Under the pieces are notes generated by a model. It was not told the DNA's origin, did no database searches, and saw only the letters and a list, made by a program, of their open reading frames with translations. A stretch of 64,000 bases of DNA from positions 25,801 to 89,800 of the forward strand of contig LNDO01000076.1 of assembly GCA_001465025.1 (NCBI GenBank). Reading direction: 5' to 3'. The position numbers and the translations under genes were made by a program. The DNA comes from Pseudomonas sp. Ga0074129. GTDB lineage: Bacteria; Pseudomonadota; Gammaproteobacteria; Pseudomonadales; Pseudomonadaceae. Positions 23,474 through 33,416 of this stretch are shown here, in pieces (position 1 is the stretch's first letter; each line of letters begins with the position of its first letter).

Positions 23474-24276
23474 TGTTGCACACCCTGCACCGCCCACTGG
23501 GCAACACCGGTTTGCGGGTTTCACCGCTGGGTTTGGGCACGGTCAAACTGGGCCGTGATCAAGGCGTGAAATATCCGACTGGCTTCACCATCCCCGATGA
23601 CGCCACCGCCCGCGCCCTGCTCGCCCAAGCCCGCGATTTGGGCATCAACCTGATCGACACCGCGCCGGCCTACGGCTCCAGCGAAACCCGCCTCGGCCCG
23701 CTGCTGCGCGGCCAGCGCCACGATTGGGTGATCGTCAGCAAGGTCGGTGAAGAGTTCGACAACGGTCAGTCGCATTTTGATTTCAGCCCGGCGCACACCC
23801 GCCGCTCGGTGGAGCGCAGCCTCACGCGCCTGGAAACCGATTTTATCGACCTCGTGCTGGTGCATTCCGACGGCAACGATGTGGCCATCCTGCGTGACAG
23901 CGGCGTGTACGAAACGCTGGCAGAACTGAAACGCGAAGGCAAAATTCGCGGTTTCGGCCTCTCCGGTAAAACCGTCGAGGGCGGTCTGTTGGCGCTGGAG
24001 ACCGGCGACTGCGCCATGGTCACCTACAACCTCAACGAACAAGGCGAGCGTCCCGTGCTGGACTACGCCGCGCAACAAGGCAAAGGTATTTTGATTAAAA
24101 AGGCCCTGGCCAGCGGTCACGCCTGCCTGGCACCTGGCATCGACCCGGTGCGCGCCAGCTTTGAGCTGATCTTCAGCCACCCGGCCGCCTGCAGCGCGAT
24201 CATCGGCACCATCAACCCGCAGCACCTGGCGCATAACGTCGCTACGGCCGCGGCTGTGATTCAGGATATTGCCTGA
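23473..24276 (+). CDS. aldo/keto reductase
   Basis: The 267-residue TIM-barrel enzyme has the family residues: Asp and Tyr in NLIDTAPAYGSSE, Lys in VIVSKVGEE and His in LVLVHSDG, which form the NAD(P)H-dependent carbonyl-reduction site. The late GTINPQHLAHNV segment fits cofactor binding. It is coupled to the preceding oxidoreductase by a one-base overlap, so the two probably work on related substrates, which are unknown. Confidence 0.9.
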   Translation: MLHTLHRPLGNTGLRVSPLGLGTVKLGRDQGVKYPTGFTIPDDATARALLAQARDLGINLIDTAPAYGSSETRLGPLLRGQRHDWVIVSKVGEEFDNGQSHFDFSPAHTRRSVERSLTRLETDFIDLVLVHSDGNDVAILRDSGVYETLAELKREGKIRGFGLSGKTVEGGLLALETGDCAMVTYNLNEQGERPVLDYAAQQGKGILIKKALASGHACLAPGIDPVRASFELIFSHPAACSAIIGTINPQHLAHNVATAAAVIQDIA

Positions 24277-24339
24277 CGCTTATGCGGCGCTGATCTGTGC
24301 CAAGCTGACTGGCCGCATCCCTGCCCACAAGGAGTTGCC

Positions 24340-25215
24340 ATGCCGCGCACCTTGATCCGCAAAGACCCCAGCAGCTTCAAAACCCTGCAACTGCACGTTG
24401 AAGCCAGCCCCGAAGGCCTGATCTACCAAGGCCGGGGCATGCCGCTGAACTTCGCGCAGATGCTGGCAAAGCGCCAACCCGTGGCGATTGCTGACACCCA
24501 GCGCTTTGCCGTGGAACTGGCCAACCTCGGGGTTTCAGTACGCCTGACGCTCAACTGGCAGGGGCGTGATTACTGGGTGCTGGTACGTCAGCGTCGGGCT
24601 GATCGTGGCGATGTGGTGCTCAAACTGATATCCGGTTACGTCCCGGCGCATGAACTCAATTTGCCGCTGCTCACGGTGATTCAAGAAGTGGCCGAAGAAT
24701 GCCTGCTGGAAACCCCGGAAGGCTGGCTGAGCGGGCGCTTTGGCGACACCTGGCTGCCGACGCCCTATCAAAACAGCCTGCCCTATCGGGAAAGTGCCCA
24801 CTTCACCCTCAGCCCGCTCAAGGGCGCAACGCGACCGGTGCAATGCGGCACGCTAAAACTGCTCGAACGCCCGCATGCCTACGTGCACCTGCCCACCGCG
24901 TCACTGCAACTGGTGTACGACATGCGCCTGGAACTGCACCAAGAGACGCGCGACCTGAGCTTGCTGCATGTCGATGAATGCCTGGAGCAAGGCACCCTCG
25001 TCGCCCGCCTTAACCGCGCCAGGCCGGATTTATTTCTGCTGGCACTCGACCAAGGCCGCCCAACGGCCAACCTGCTAACCCTCACGCAAGGCCAACTCAC
25101 ACCTGTCAGCACTCGCGGCCTATGGCTGGCCGAAAGCTTCGCCCCACAAGACGGCTGGCTGGTGCACGACGAACGCATCCGCTGGAAAGACTGGCTAAGC
25201 CTGCAAGGTATCTGA
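24340..25215 (+). CDS. conserved hypothetical protein with Nudix-like remnant
   Basis: The 291-residue protein is not one I can assign a function. A segment reading LLTVIQEVAEECLLETPEG resembles the core of a Nudix box (REUxEE), but the upstream Gly and Glu spacing is not kept, so hydrolase activity is doubtful. There is no signal peptide or membrane helix. It follows the aldo/keto reductase by 63 bp on the same strand and fits the place of PAO1 PA4993. Confidence 0.7.
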   Translation: MPRTLIRKDPSSFKTLQLHVEASPEGLIYQGRGMPLNFAQMLAKRQPVAIADTQRFAVELANLGVSVRLTLNWQGRDYWVLVRQRRADRGDVVLKLISGYVPAHELNLPLLTVIQEVAEECLLETPEGWLSGRFGDTWLPTPYQNSLPYRESAHFTLSPLKGATRPVQCGTLKLLERPHAYVHLPTASLQLVYDMRLELHQETRDLSLLHVDECLEQGTLVARLNRARPDLFLLALDQGRPTANLLTLTQGQLTPVSTRGLWLAESFAPQDGWLVHDERIRWKDWLSLQGI

Positions 25216-25251
25216 ACGCCGCCCGGATAAACCCCACAACGAGGCCAAACC

Positions 25252-25457
25252 GTAAGGTGGATGACGCTCTTTTCATCCATCACAACCACGCATCGGTGGA
25301 TGGGTGAAACGCCATCCACCCTACAACAGCGACGTAGGTTGGGTTGAGGAGCTTGCGACGAAGCCCAACGAGGCGTACCGCAACCTGTTGGGCTTCGCTG
25401 CGTTCAACACCAACCTACGAGACGACCGCACGACCCGTAGCCCGGATGTAATCCGGG
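25252..25457. repeat. cluster of three Pseudomonas-type palindromic repeats
   Basis: The 247-bp gap between two convergent genes is filled by three different inverted repeats. First, GTAAGGTGGATG faces CATCCACCCTAC (25252-25324). Second, GTAGGTTGG faces CCAACCTAC (25334-25418) with an inner pair around AAGCCCAAC and GTTGGGCTT. Third, GTAG is followed by CCCGGAT-GTA-ATCCGGG (25437-25457). The second unit recurs near 54.75 kb and the third near 43.98 kb. No gene is seen here. Confidence 0.75.
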
Positions 25458-25462
25458 GGTGG

Positions 25463-26637
25463 TTACTTCAGTTCGCTGGAGCTTTTGCCGAGCAAACGTC
25501 TGGCGACGATCAACAGCTGGATTTGCTGGGTGCCTTCGAAGATGTCGAGAATCTTCGAGTCGCGCGCCCATTTCTCCAACAACTCATCCTCGCCGTAGCC
25601 CAACGCGCCGGCCAGTTCGACGCATTTCAACGTCACCTCGTTGGCCACCCGCCCGGCCTTGGCTTTGGCGATGGAGGCTTCCTTGGAGTTGGGCAGTTTG
25701 TTGTCGGCCATCCAGGCGGCTTTCATGGTCAACAGGCGCGCGGCTTCCCATTCGGCTTCCAGGCGATAGAGCGTCGCTTCGGCGTGGCTGACGCTGAGCA
25801 ACGGCGTGCGGTAATCCAGCTTGCAGACTTTCTTCAGCAGCTCGCGGGTGCGGTCCAGTGAGGCCTTGGCCACGCCCACCGCCATCCCGGCGACCAGCGG
25901 GCGGGTGTTGTCGAAGGGATTTCCGGGTTACCGAGCAGGTTGGCCGCTGGCACGCGGCAATCGCTAAAGCTGATCGCGGCGGTGTCCGAGGCCTTGATAC
26001 CGAGCTTCTTCTCCAGCCGGGTGACGGTCATCCCCGGCGTGCCGTGCTCCACCACAAAGGACTTGATCGCCGCGCGACCGAGGCTTTTATCAAGTGTGGC
26101 CCACACCACCACCGAGTCGGCACGCTCGCCGGAGGTGACGTAGATCTTCTCGCCGTTGAGCACGTAGTGATCGCCGTCCTTGATGGCCGTGGTGCGGATC
26201 GCCGCCGAGTCCGAGCCGCAGCCCGGCTCGGTAATCGCCATGGCCGCCCAGGTGCCGCTGAAGCGCGCCAGCTGCTCATCATTGGCGACGGCCGCAATCG
26301 CCGCGTTGCCCAAGCCCTGACGCGGCATCGCCAGCAGCAGGCCGACATCGCCCCAGCACAGCTCCATCACCCCGAGCAGGGCGGACAGATTGCCGCCATT
26401 TTTGATGCCTTCCTGTTGCTCACGGGCTGCACCACGTTTGCTGGCGGAGGTGGCGCCAATCGCATCTGGCGAGCCGGCGTTCATGCCATCGAGCAGCGCC
26501 GCGAGCAGGTCCAGCTCCTTGGGATAGGCGTGCTCGGCCTTGTCGTATTTACGTGAAATCGGCCGGAAGTAATTCTCCGCCACCTGATGGGCCTGATTGA
26601 CCAAGCCACGGAATTTCTTGGGGGTTTCTAAGTTCAT
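25463..26637 (-). pseudogene. acyl-CoA dehydrogenase, broken by a small deletion
   Basis: The upstream fragment (26637 to about 25916) begins MNLETPKKFRGLVNQ and keeps the FAD-site region (AMAITEPGCGSDSAAI) and YVLNGEKIYVTSGERAD. It ends in frame at LLGNPEI. The downstream fragment resumes at FDNTRPLVAGMAVGVAKASLD and runs to the stop at 25463, including IFEGTQQIQLLIVARRLLG. About 12 codons (a GFxxVMQT-type segment) are missing between them, which shifts the frame. It lies 12 bp after a second acyl-CoA dehydrogenase and matches PA4995. The substrate is unknown. Confidence 0.85.
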
Positions 26638-26649
26638 GGTGATGCGCCC

Positions 26650-27873
26650 TTAGAGCTGGAGACCGCCGGCCATAATCGCCAGCGCACGCAAATCGCGGTA
26701 CCAGCGCTCGGCTGGATGTTCTTTGGTAAAGCCGTGACCGCCGAGCAACTGCACGGCGTCGGTGCCGATCTTCATGGCCTTTTCGCTGCACAGCAGACGC
26801 GCCAGATAGGCTTCGCGCTGGAACGGCAAACCCTGCTCGGCCCGCGAACACGCGCGCCAGACCATCAGGCGCATGGCGTCGAGTTCCACCGCGATGTCCG
26901 CGACCATAAAAGCCACGCCCTGGCGATGGCTGATTGGCTCACCGAAGGCCACACGCTCATTGCAGTACGGCACCACATAATCCAGCGCCGCCTGCGCCGT
27001 GCCCACGGCCAAGGCGCACCAGGCCAGCCCGGCATAATCGAGAAAAGTCGCGCCTCAACTGGCACCTTCACGCCATTGAGCCGCACGCGCGCCGTGCTGC
27101 CAGCCTTCAGGCCCATGGCCGGCTGCGGGCTGCGCTGCAGACCTTTGGCGCCCGCCTCGACGATAAACAGCGCCGGACCGTCCGCCGCCTGCGCCGCGAT
27201 GATCAGCTGGCTGGCATCCATTCCACGCAACACCAAGCTCTTCTCACCGCTAAGGACGTAATGCTTACCGCGCTTACGTGCCCGAGTCGTCAACTTGTGC
27301 GAATCAAACAGCGGCGTCGGTTCATTCACCGCAATGGCCATCACGGGTGCGGGTTCTTCACCGACAAAGGCCGGCAACCAGCGCGCTTGCTGCGCCGCAT
27401 TGCCCCAACAACAATGCTGCAGCCAAAGACAAATCGCCCTTGCCCAGCGCCTCGGCAATCAGCGCATTGCTCAGGGTGGTGCGTTCACCGGCCATGCCGC
27501 CCTGCGCTTCACTCACCGCATAGTGGGTCAGCCCAAGCTCATGTGCCTGGTTGAGCAACGCCGCTGGCAGCACGGCTTGTTCATCGGCATCGTGGGCGAG
27601 CGGGCGCAGCACTTCACTGGCGAAGGCTTCCAGCATCTCCACCAGCATCTGCTGCTCATCAGACAGGGACAGATCAAACAGCGCATCCGGGTCAACAGGG
27701 CGCGGCAGCTTGGCCACTTTGCCTGCACGCTGCGCCGCCGCGCGAAAGCTCGCACGGCTGCCGGTGTAGATCAGTTTTTCGAAAGGTTGGCGCAGCTTCA
27801 AACGGTCTGGCCAATGCGCCTGGGCGACTCGATTCAATACTGCCAGGGCACGGCCCTGTACGTCGGAACTCAT
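26650..27873 (-). pseudogene. acyl-CoA dehydrogenase, broken at two places
   Basis: Three pieces in different frames make one gene. Piece one begins MSSDVQGRALAVLNR and runs to AAALL near 27410. Piece two starts at NAAQQARWLPAFVGEEP, includes HYVLSGEKSLVLRGMDA, and ends at KVPVEARL near 27043. Piece three starts at DYAGLAWCALAVGTAQAALDY and includes LLGGHGFTKEHPAERWYRD to the stop at 26650. At each joint about 10-12 codons are missing compared with the family. It lies upstream of the other acyl-CoA dehydrogenase in the transcript and matches PA4994. Confidence 0.83.
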
Positions 27874-27983
27874 GGCATCTCACTCCATACGGGGGATGCC
27901 ACGGATCATGCGCGCGGTCAGGGCAAGCGCCTATGACCGCGCCGACGCGCTTGACTGGCAAAGCAGCCAGTCAGTGTGGACGG

Positions 27984-29405
27984 TTACTTGCTGCGAATCT
28001 TCTCGACAATCTCGGTGGTGGAGCTGTTTTCCACCAACCCCAGCACGCGCACTTCCCCGCCGTAGGCGCGGACAATATCGCCGCCGACTACGCCTTCAAT
28101 ACCGTAATCGCCGCCTTTGACCAACACGTCCGGCTTGACCGCGCGAATGAGATTCTCCGGGGTGTCTTCGGCAAAGCTCACCACCCAATCGACCGCGCCA
28201 AGGCCTGCCAAAACGGCCATGCGTCGATCTACGGTATTGATCGGCCGACCCGGCCCTTTCAGGCGGCTGACGGAAGCGTCGTCGTTGACCGCCAACACCA
28301 GTCGATCACCCTGCGCGCGCGCCTGTTCCAGATAAGCCACATGGCCAGCATGCAAAATATCGAAACAGCCGTTGGTGAAGACGATCTTCTCGCCATGGGC
28401 GCGGGCGTCTTCAATGGCCAGCAGCAGCTGATCCGGAGTCAGCACACCACGCTCGGAACCCGCCTCGCGCTGAATCGCACGGCGCAGTTCCGGCGCGCTG
28501 ATAGCTGCGGTGCCGAGCTTACCGACCACAATACCAGCGGCCAAATTGGCCAGTGCTACGGCATTTGGCAGCTCTTCGCCCGCAGCCAAGCTGGCCGCCA
28601 AGGTGGAAATAACCGTATCGCCCGCACCGGTCACATCGAACACTTCGCGGGCACGTGCCGGCAGATGCAGCGCCGGATGCTCCGGGCGCAGCAAGGTCAT
28701 GCCGTGTTCGCCACGGGTCACCAGCAGCGCGCCCAACTCCAACTCGGCCATCAGCGCGGCACCCTTGGCCACCAACTCGGCCTCATCACGGCAGTGGCCG
28801 ACGATGGTTTCGAACTCGTGCAGGTTCGGTGTGATCAGACTCGCACCCCGGTAGATGGAGAAATCCTTGCCTTTGGGATCTGCCAGTACGGCAATGCCTT
28901 TGCTGCGCGCCAGTTGCACCAATGCCTGATGGTTTTGCAGAGCGCCTTTGCCGTAATCCGAGAGAATCAACACTTTAATGCCATCCAACTGCGCTTCGAC
29001 GCTGGCGGCCAGGGCGGCGCTATCGGTGCGGAACGGCTCTTCGAAATCCATGCGTAAGAGCTGCTGATGACGGCTCATCACGCGCAATTTGACGATGGTC
29101 GGCTGGTCTTTGATCGCCTGGAAGAAAGTCTTCACGCCAACCGCCTGCAGGCTGTTGCGCAGGCTCTCGGCGGCTTCATCCTGTCCAGTAACCCCGACCA
29201 ATATGGCCGGCGCACCAAGGGCCGCGATATTCAGCGCGACGTTGGCCGCGCCGCCTGGACGATCCTCAATCTGCTCGACCTTGACCACCGGCACCGGCGC
29301 TTCCGGCGAAATCCGCGAGGTGCCGCCATGCCAATAACGATCGAGCATGACATCGCCCACCACCAGAACGGCGGCCTGGTCGAAACGCGGCATGGACACT
29401 TTCAT
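27984..29405 (-). CDS. hldE: bifunctional heptose kinase/adenylyltransferase HldE
   Basis: HldE phosphorylates D-glycero-D-manno-heptose-7-P and later adenylates the 1-phosphate, giving ADP-heptose for LPS inner core. The ATG at 29405 gives [10 protein letters not shown] and 473 residues. The N-terminal PfkB kinase has [18 protein letters not shown] and DVTGAGDTV. The C-terminal nucleotidyltransferase begins at about 340 with [20 protein letters not shown], containing the HxGH motif. Both halves look complete. It supplies the heptosyltransferases WaaC and WaaF encoded about 15 kb away. Confidence 0.96.
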   Translation of the reverse strand: MKVSMPRFDQAAVLVVGDVMLDRYWHGGTSRISPEAPVPVVKVEQIEDRPGGAANVALNIAALGAPAILVGVTGQDEAAESLRNSLQAVGVKTFFQAIKDQPTIVKLRVMSRHQQLLRMDFEEPFRTDSAALAASVEAQLDGIKVLILSDYGKGALQNHQALVQLARSKGIAVLADPKGKDFSIYRGASLITPNLHEFETIVGHCRDEAELVAKGAALMAELELGALLVTRGEHGMTLLRPEHPALHLPARAREVFDVTGAGDTVISTLAASLAAGEELPNAVALANLAAGIVVGKLGTAAISAPELRRAIQREAGSERGVLTPDQLLLAIEDARAHGEKIVFTNGCFDILHAGHVAYLEQARAQGDRLVLAVNDDASVSRLKGPGRPINTVDRRMAVLAGLGAVDWVVSFAEDTPENLIRAVKPDVLVKGGDYGIEGVVGGDIVRAYGGEVRVLGLVENSSTTEIVEKIRSK

Positions 29406-29411
29406 AAACAC

Positions 29412-29719
29412 TCCAGAAGCGACAGAACAGATTGCCGCGAATCATAACATTGGCAGGCCACTGCGCTGGCTAACCGCCGAGCGTGCGCACCCAGAACAGT
29501 TCATGGCGGCGCACAGCCTTGCGGAAGAATTCGTTAATGTCGGTTGCTGCAAAGAACTTGTACCAAAGGCGCTCGGCACTTACTTAGCCAGCCACCCGAG
29601 ACGACTGGCGGCTTTACACTGCGACCGCATTCAAAGTTGAACCACTACAGCGCGCCAAGGCTGCAAAGCACATGAACCACAACCGCCTGACATGCAGGCG
29701 GTGCGCGCACGACGGGGCA
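29412..29719. other. 308-bp region without a gene
   Basis: Between the hldE start and the msbA stop I see no convincing open frame, strong terminator hairpin or repeat. It presumably carries the hldE promoter and the msbA transcript end. Confidence 0.5.
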
Positions 29720-31555
29720 TCAAGCACTCGGCCCCACATGCAGGTCAGCATCGTCAGCAAAATCGCGGGCATGCAGGCGTGCGTAGTAACCATTGAGGGC
29801 CAGCAATTGCGCGTGAGTGCCACGCTCAACAATCTCGCCCTGCTCCATCACCAAAATCAGATCAGCCTTCTCGATGGTACTCAGACGATGGGCAATTACG
29901 ATGGTGGTGCGCCCTTCGACGACCTTATCTAATGCCGCCTGGATGTGCCGCTCGGACTCGGTATCCAGCGCCGAAGTGGCTTCATCGAGGATCAACAGAG
30001 GAGCATCTTTGAGCAGCGCTCGGGCAATCGCCAAACGCTGACGCTGCCCCCCTGAAAGCAAGACACCATTCTCGCCCACTACGGTGTCGTAGCCTTGCGG
30101 CATCTTCTCGATAAACTCGTCTGCGTAGGCATCCGCAGCAGCACGTTTGATCGCGTCCAGCGGAGCATCGGCCAAATCGCCATAGGCAATGTTGTTGCGC
30201 ACGGAGTCATTGAACAGAGTTACATGCTGGGTAACCAAGGCAATATGACCGCGCAGATTACGCAGCGTGTACTCTTCAACATCCAGGTCATCGAGCAGAA
30301 TCTGGCCGTTCTCGTGGTGATAAAAACGCGGAATCAAACTCGCCAGCGTGGATTTACCACTGCCAGAACGCCCCACCAACGCCACCATCTGGCCCGGCTC
30401 AGCCACAAAAGAAATATTGTTGAGCACCGGTTTTTCGCTGGTCGGGTACTGAAAGCTCAGATTGTTCACTTGCAAACGACCACTGATGCGCTGGCGCTCC
30501 TGCGAACCACGATCTACCTCAGACTGCTCATCCAACTGCTCGAAAATACTTTCCGCACCGGCAACACCCTTCTGAATAGTCGAGCTGACTTCAGAGAGCT
30601 GGCGAATCGGCTTAGGCAAAAGACTGGCAAGCGTGATGTAGGCCACGAGATCACCCGCACTGGCATCACCACGTAGTAACAACACCAAAAACATCAAAAC
30701 CGCCATGGCGCTGTAGATCACCAACTGCAGACTTGGTGTGTAAACAGCATTAAGCCTGACCATCTTCAGCTGCTTGGTTTTGTTGTCTTCACTTGCGTCG
30801 TGGAAGCGCTGCTGCTCATAACCTTCACCACCAAAACTACGCACGACGCGGTAGCCTTGAATCGTTTCCGATGCCACATGCGTGACATCACCCATGGTGA
30901 CCTGAATTCTCTTACTCTGCTTGCGAAACTTCTTGCTGGCACTCGATACCATCAGGCCGATCACGGGCAAAATGACGACCATAACCATGGTCAGTTTCCA
31001 ATTCATCCAGAGCAAGGTGGCAAACAGGAAAATCACCGTCATGCCTTCGCGCACCACCACCTTGATTGCATCTGTGGCAGCGCCAGTGACCATGGTTACG
31101 TTGTAGGTGATACGAGAAATCAGATGACCTGAGTTGTGATTATCAAAATAACGATTCGGCAAGCTCAGCAGGTTGTTGAACAGCGCAATACGTAAGTCAT
31201 GCACCAGGCCAAGTGAGACCTTGGCCAAGAAGTAGTTACCCAGAAATGAGCCTACCCCCTGCAAGAGGGCTATGAACACGATCAACAGAGGTACGGCGTG
31301 GAGCAGCTTTAGCTCAGCCAGCCTGGGTGCATGCTCAACGACCCAGGCCACCTCGGCGAACAGTCCGGCGTCAGGATTGTTAAGACCATCGACGAAGAAC
31401 TTGAGCATGTAGCCGAGCATCGGCTGGGTGGAAGCGAAAATCAGGAAGCCAAACAGACTTATCGCAAACAGCCCCCAGTAAGGGAGCACGTACGTCAGTA
31501 GGCGAAGGTAGATTATGAGGCCAGAAGCAGCATCTTGTTTGGGAGTATCTGTCAT
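29720..31555 (-). CDS. msbA: lipid A / LPS flippase MsbA (ABC exporter)
   Basis: MsbA flips lipid A-core across the inner membrane. The ATG at 31555 gives MTDTPKQDAASG and 611 residues; an ATG 12 bases upstream is equally possible. The N-terminal half has six membrane helices with the family loop SLPNRYFDNHNSGHLISRITYN. The ATPase half has Walker A GRSGSGKST, the Q-loop, signature LSGGQRQRLAIAR, Walker B LLILDEATSALD and the H-loop IAHRLS. It is the export partner for the core made by the following cluster. Confidence 0.95.
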   Translation of the reverse strand: MTDTPKQDAASGLIIYLRLLTYVLPYWGLFAISLFGFLIFASTQPMLGYMLKFFVDGLNNPDAGLFAEVAWVVEHAPRLAELKLLHAVPLLIVFIALLQGVGSFLGNYFLAKVSLGLVHDLRIALFNNLLSLPNRYFDNHNSGHLISRITYNVTMVTGAATDAIKVVVREGMTVIFLFATLLWMNWKLTMVMVVILPVIGLMVSSASKKFRKQSKRIQVTMGDVTHVASETIQGYRVVRSFGGEGYEQQRFHDASEDNKTKQLKMVRLNAVYTPSLQLVIYSAMAVLMFLVLLLRGDASAGDLVAYITLASLLPKPIRQLSEVSSTIQKGVAGAESIFEQLDEQSEVDRGSQERQRISGRLQVNNLSFQYPTSEKPVLNNISFVAEPGQMVALVGRSGSGKSTLASLIPRFYHHENGQILLDDLDVEEYTLRNLRGHIALVTQHVTLFNDSVRNNIAYGDLADAPLDAIKRAAADAYADEFIEKMPQGYDTVVGENGVLLSGGQRQRLAIARALLKDAPLLILDEATSALDTESERHIQAALDKVVEGRTTIVIAHRLSTIEKADLILVMEQGEIVERGTHAQLLALNGYYARLHARDFADDADLHVGPSA

Positions 31556-31661
31556 AACGGCGCCCATGCCAAAAGCGACATCTTAACACCCTCCCCCCAT
31601 GGCCGCTCTCTTGCGAGATCAGGCATCATATGCCCACATGTGATTATCAAGGCTCTGAACC

Positions 31662-32276
31662 GTGCTGACTTTTACCCACCTGTCTGCTGCAGATTTCTCA
31701 ACACTGATTCACAACGCAAAAATCCTGGAGCAGGATGGTTTCGGCCCTAAGGTTTATCATTTGAGCGACGGCAACATGCTCAAATTGTTTCGCCGCAAGC
31801 GCTTGTTCTCGTCGGCATTACTGCGTCCACACTCACAACGATTTTGCTATAACGCAGAATGCTTGGAGGCAAGAGGCATACGGACATTAAAGCCGTTACG
31901 CCTATATAGATTGGAGAATCCGGCCTGGACTGCCGTACTGTACAGCCCGCTACCTGGCGAAACATTGTCAAAACTACTGCGCGAGGGTGCGCTGGCTTGG
32001 TCGGCGACAATCCCTGAGCTAGCAACATTCATATATAACCTGCATCAAAACGGTATCTATTTCCGCTCACTGCACTTGGGCAACATAGTGCGCACGCCGG
32101 ACGCTCAGTTAGGATTAATAGACATTGCAGATATGAAAATCCACAGGCGCCCTCTCAGCAAACATTTGGTTCAGCGAAACCGGGAGCATTTCGAAAAATA
32201 CTTACGCAAAGAAGGCATGCTTTTCGATAGCTCGCAATTATGGGCGTTCGACAGGAAAAAACCGCACGCTATCTAA
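31662..32276 (+). CDS. small LPS-kinase-like (protein-kinase fold) protein
   Basis: A GTG at 31662 gives 204 residues. Parts look like the Kdo/WaaP kinase superfamily: FGPKVYHLSDGNMLKLFRRK (ATP-site lysine region) and YFRSLHLGNIVRTPDAQLGLIDIADM, where HLGN and LIDIAD stand for the catalytic and metal-binding loops. The catalytic Asp of the usual HxDxxxxN is replaced (SLHLGN), so activity is uncertain. It is divergent from msbA and its last 39 bases overlap the end of the convergent waaL. Pseudomonas databases often call such genes toluene tolerance protein; a role in core phosphorylation is inference. Confidence 0.65.
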   Translation: MLTFTHLSAADFSTLIHNAKILEQDGFGPKVYHLSDGNMLKLFRRKRLFSSALLRPHSQRFCYNAECLEARGIRTLKPLRLYRLENPAWTAVLYSPLPGETLSKLLREGALAWSATIPELATFIYNLHQNGIYFRSLHLGNIVRTPDAQLGLIDIADMKIHRRPLSKHLVQRNREHFEKYLRKEGMLFDSSQLWAFDRKKPHAI

Positions 32277-33416
32277 CCCACGGCGGTTATCTATCAATGC
32301 CATGGGCAAGAGCACCAGCAACCAAAGCTCATCTGGATTACCTACGAGTTTACTACCATCAAAATTCAGCATTATAAGTGCGGTAAAAAGGTAAAGCCCC
32401 CAAGGATCATTCTGCAACCATGCCCGCCGGAGCGTAACCGCAACAATTATTAAAAAAACTACTAAAGACACCAACCCACTATAAAGACCTAACGCTAGGA
32501 AAATATTATGTGAATGCTGGATAGGCGCGCCACCAAGAATCGTAGCAGTAGTCACATGTTGCATACCACAGCCTAGCCATAACCCGCACGACAACCACTC
32601 TTCAATGAGGATGTGCCACAGTTCAAAACGCCCGGCGTCAGCACGAGCAAATAAACTATAAAACTGCGGGATCTCACGAATGCTGTAGAAAACCACCACC
32701 GATGCCAGCGCAATCAAAGTCAAAATTAAAATCACAAGGCGCGCGCGGTGCAAAACTAAGAAACCTAAAAACAATACACCTATCGCAAAAAGGCCTACGA
32801 GCCCAGATCGACTCTGTAAAACATACCCCATACAGAAAACTGCTAAGCACACACCAATTGAAAGCTCTATCCATCGCCGCTGACTTATCCAAACTGGAAG
32901 AGCCAAAGCGAAACAGCAGGCCAGCCACATGCTAGTGTAAATGGGGCCCGTCATACGAGAAGGCAACCAAAGAACTCGCTCCCCCGGCGCATAGCGCCCT
33001 ATAGCCCAATAAACAACAGCTGCTATAAAAACATATCCCCCAACCACCCAAAATAGCCCACGCGCGAATAATGGGCCTCGAAATATGCTAGGTGATACCA
33101 GCAAGCTCACTAACAGCACAAATAGAGTCACATAGAGCAAGTGCTTAAAGTACTGAAAGTCGGCAGATTGAATACCTACCAATAAAAACCAAGCGCACAA
33201 CCCTCCCCACAGCCACAGGAAAGGAGAAAGCCGAAGATACTGCCTCCAATGAAACAGGAAAAAAAACAGCGCAGGCAATGCCAACGCCACATAAAAAATA
33301 TTGTTAACCATTTTAGTAGTTGGCAGTAACAAGAAACTCAAAACAAAGGCCAATAGTGCAAGCGTAAAGTAGCCGAGCCTACGATACAGCACGCTAAATT
33401 CGTGCACGAAATTCAT
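32238..33416 (-). CDS. waaL: O-antigen ligase WaaL
   Basis: WaaL joins undecaprenyl-linked O-antigen to lipid A-core in the periplasm. The 392-residue protein has about ten or more membrane helices. A large periplasmic loop near the C-terminal third ends in the conserved QHSHNIFLALGLYSGL, whose His is needed in the Wzy_C family. An SGLVGL segment and RFELWHILIEEW fit the loop pattern. The base composition is AT-richer than the flanking genes. Its start overlaps the preceding glycosyltransferase stop by ATGA, and it ends the outer-core operon. Confidence 0.88.
   Translation of the reverse strand: MNFVHEFSVLYRRLGYFTLALLAFVLSFLLLPTTKMVNNIFYVALALPALFFFLFHWRQYLRLSPFLWLWGGLCAWFLLVGIQSADFQYFKHLLYVTLFVLLVSLLVSPSIFRGPLFARGLFWVVGGYVFIAAVVYWAIGRYAPGERVLWLPSRMTGPIYTSMWLACCFALALPVWISQRRWIELSIGVCLAVFCMGYVLQSRSGLVGLFAIGVLFLGFLVLHRARLVILILTLIALASVVVFYSIREIPQFYSLFARADAGRFELWHILIEEWLSCGLWLGCGMQHVTTATILGGAPIQHSHNIFLALGLYSGLVSLVVFLIIVAVTLRRAWLQNDPWGLYLFTALIMLNFDGSKLVGNPDELWLLVLLPMALIDNRRGLDSVRFFPVERP

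Noticed and set aside
29640-29719. Possible small gene in the gap between hldE and msbA
   Set aside because: Short frames here have no ribosome site and no codon bias typical of this genome.
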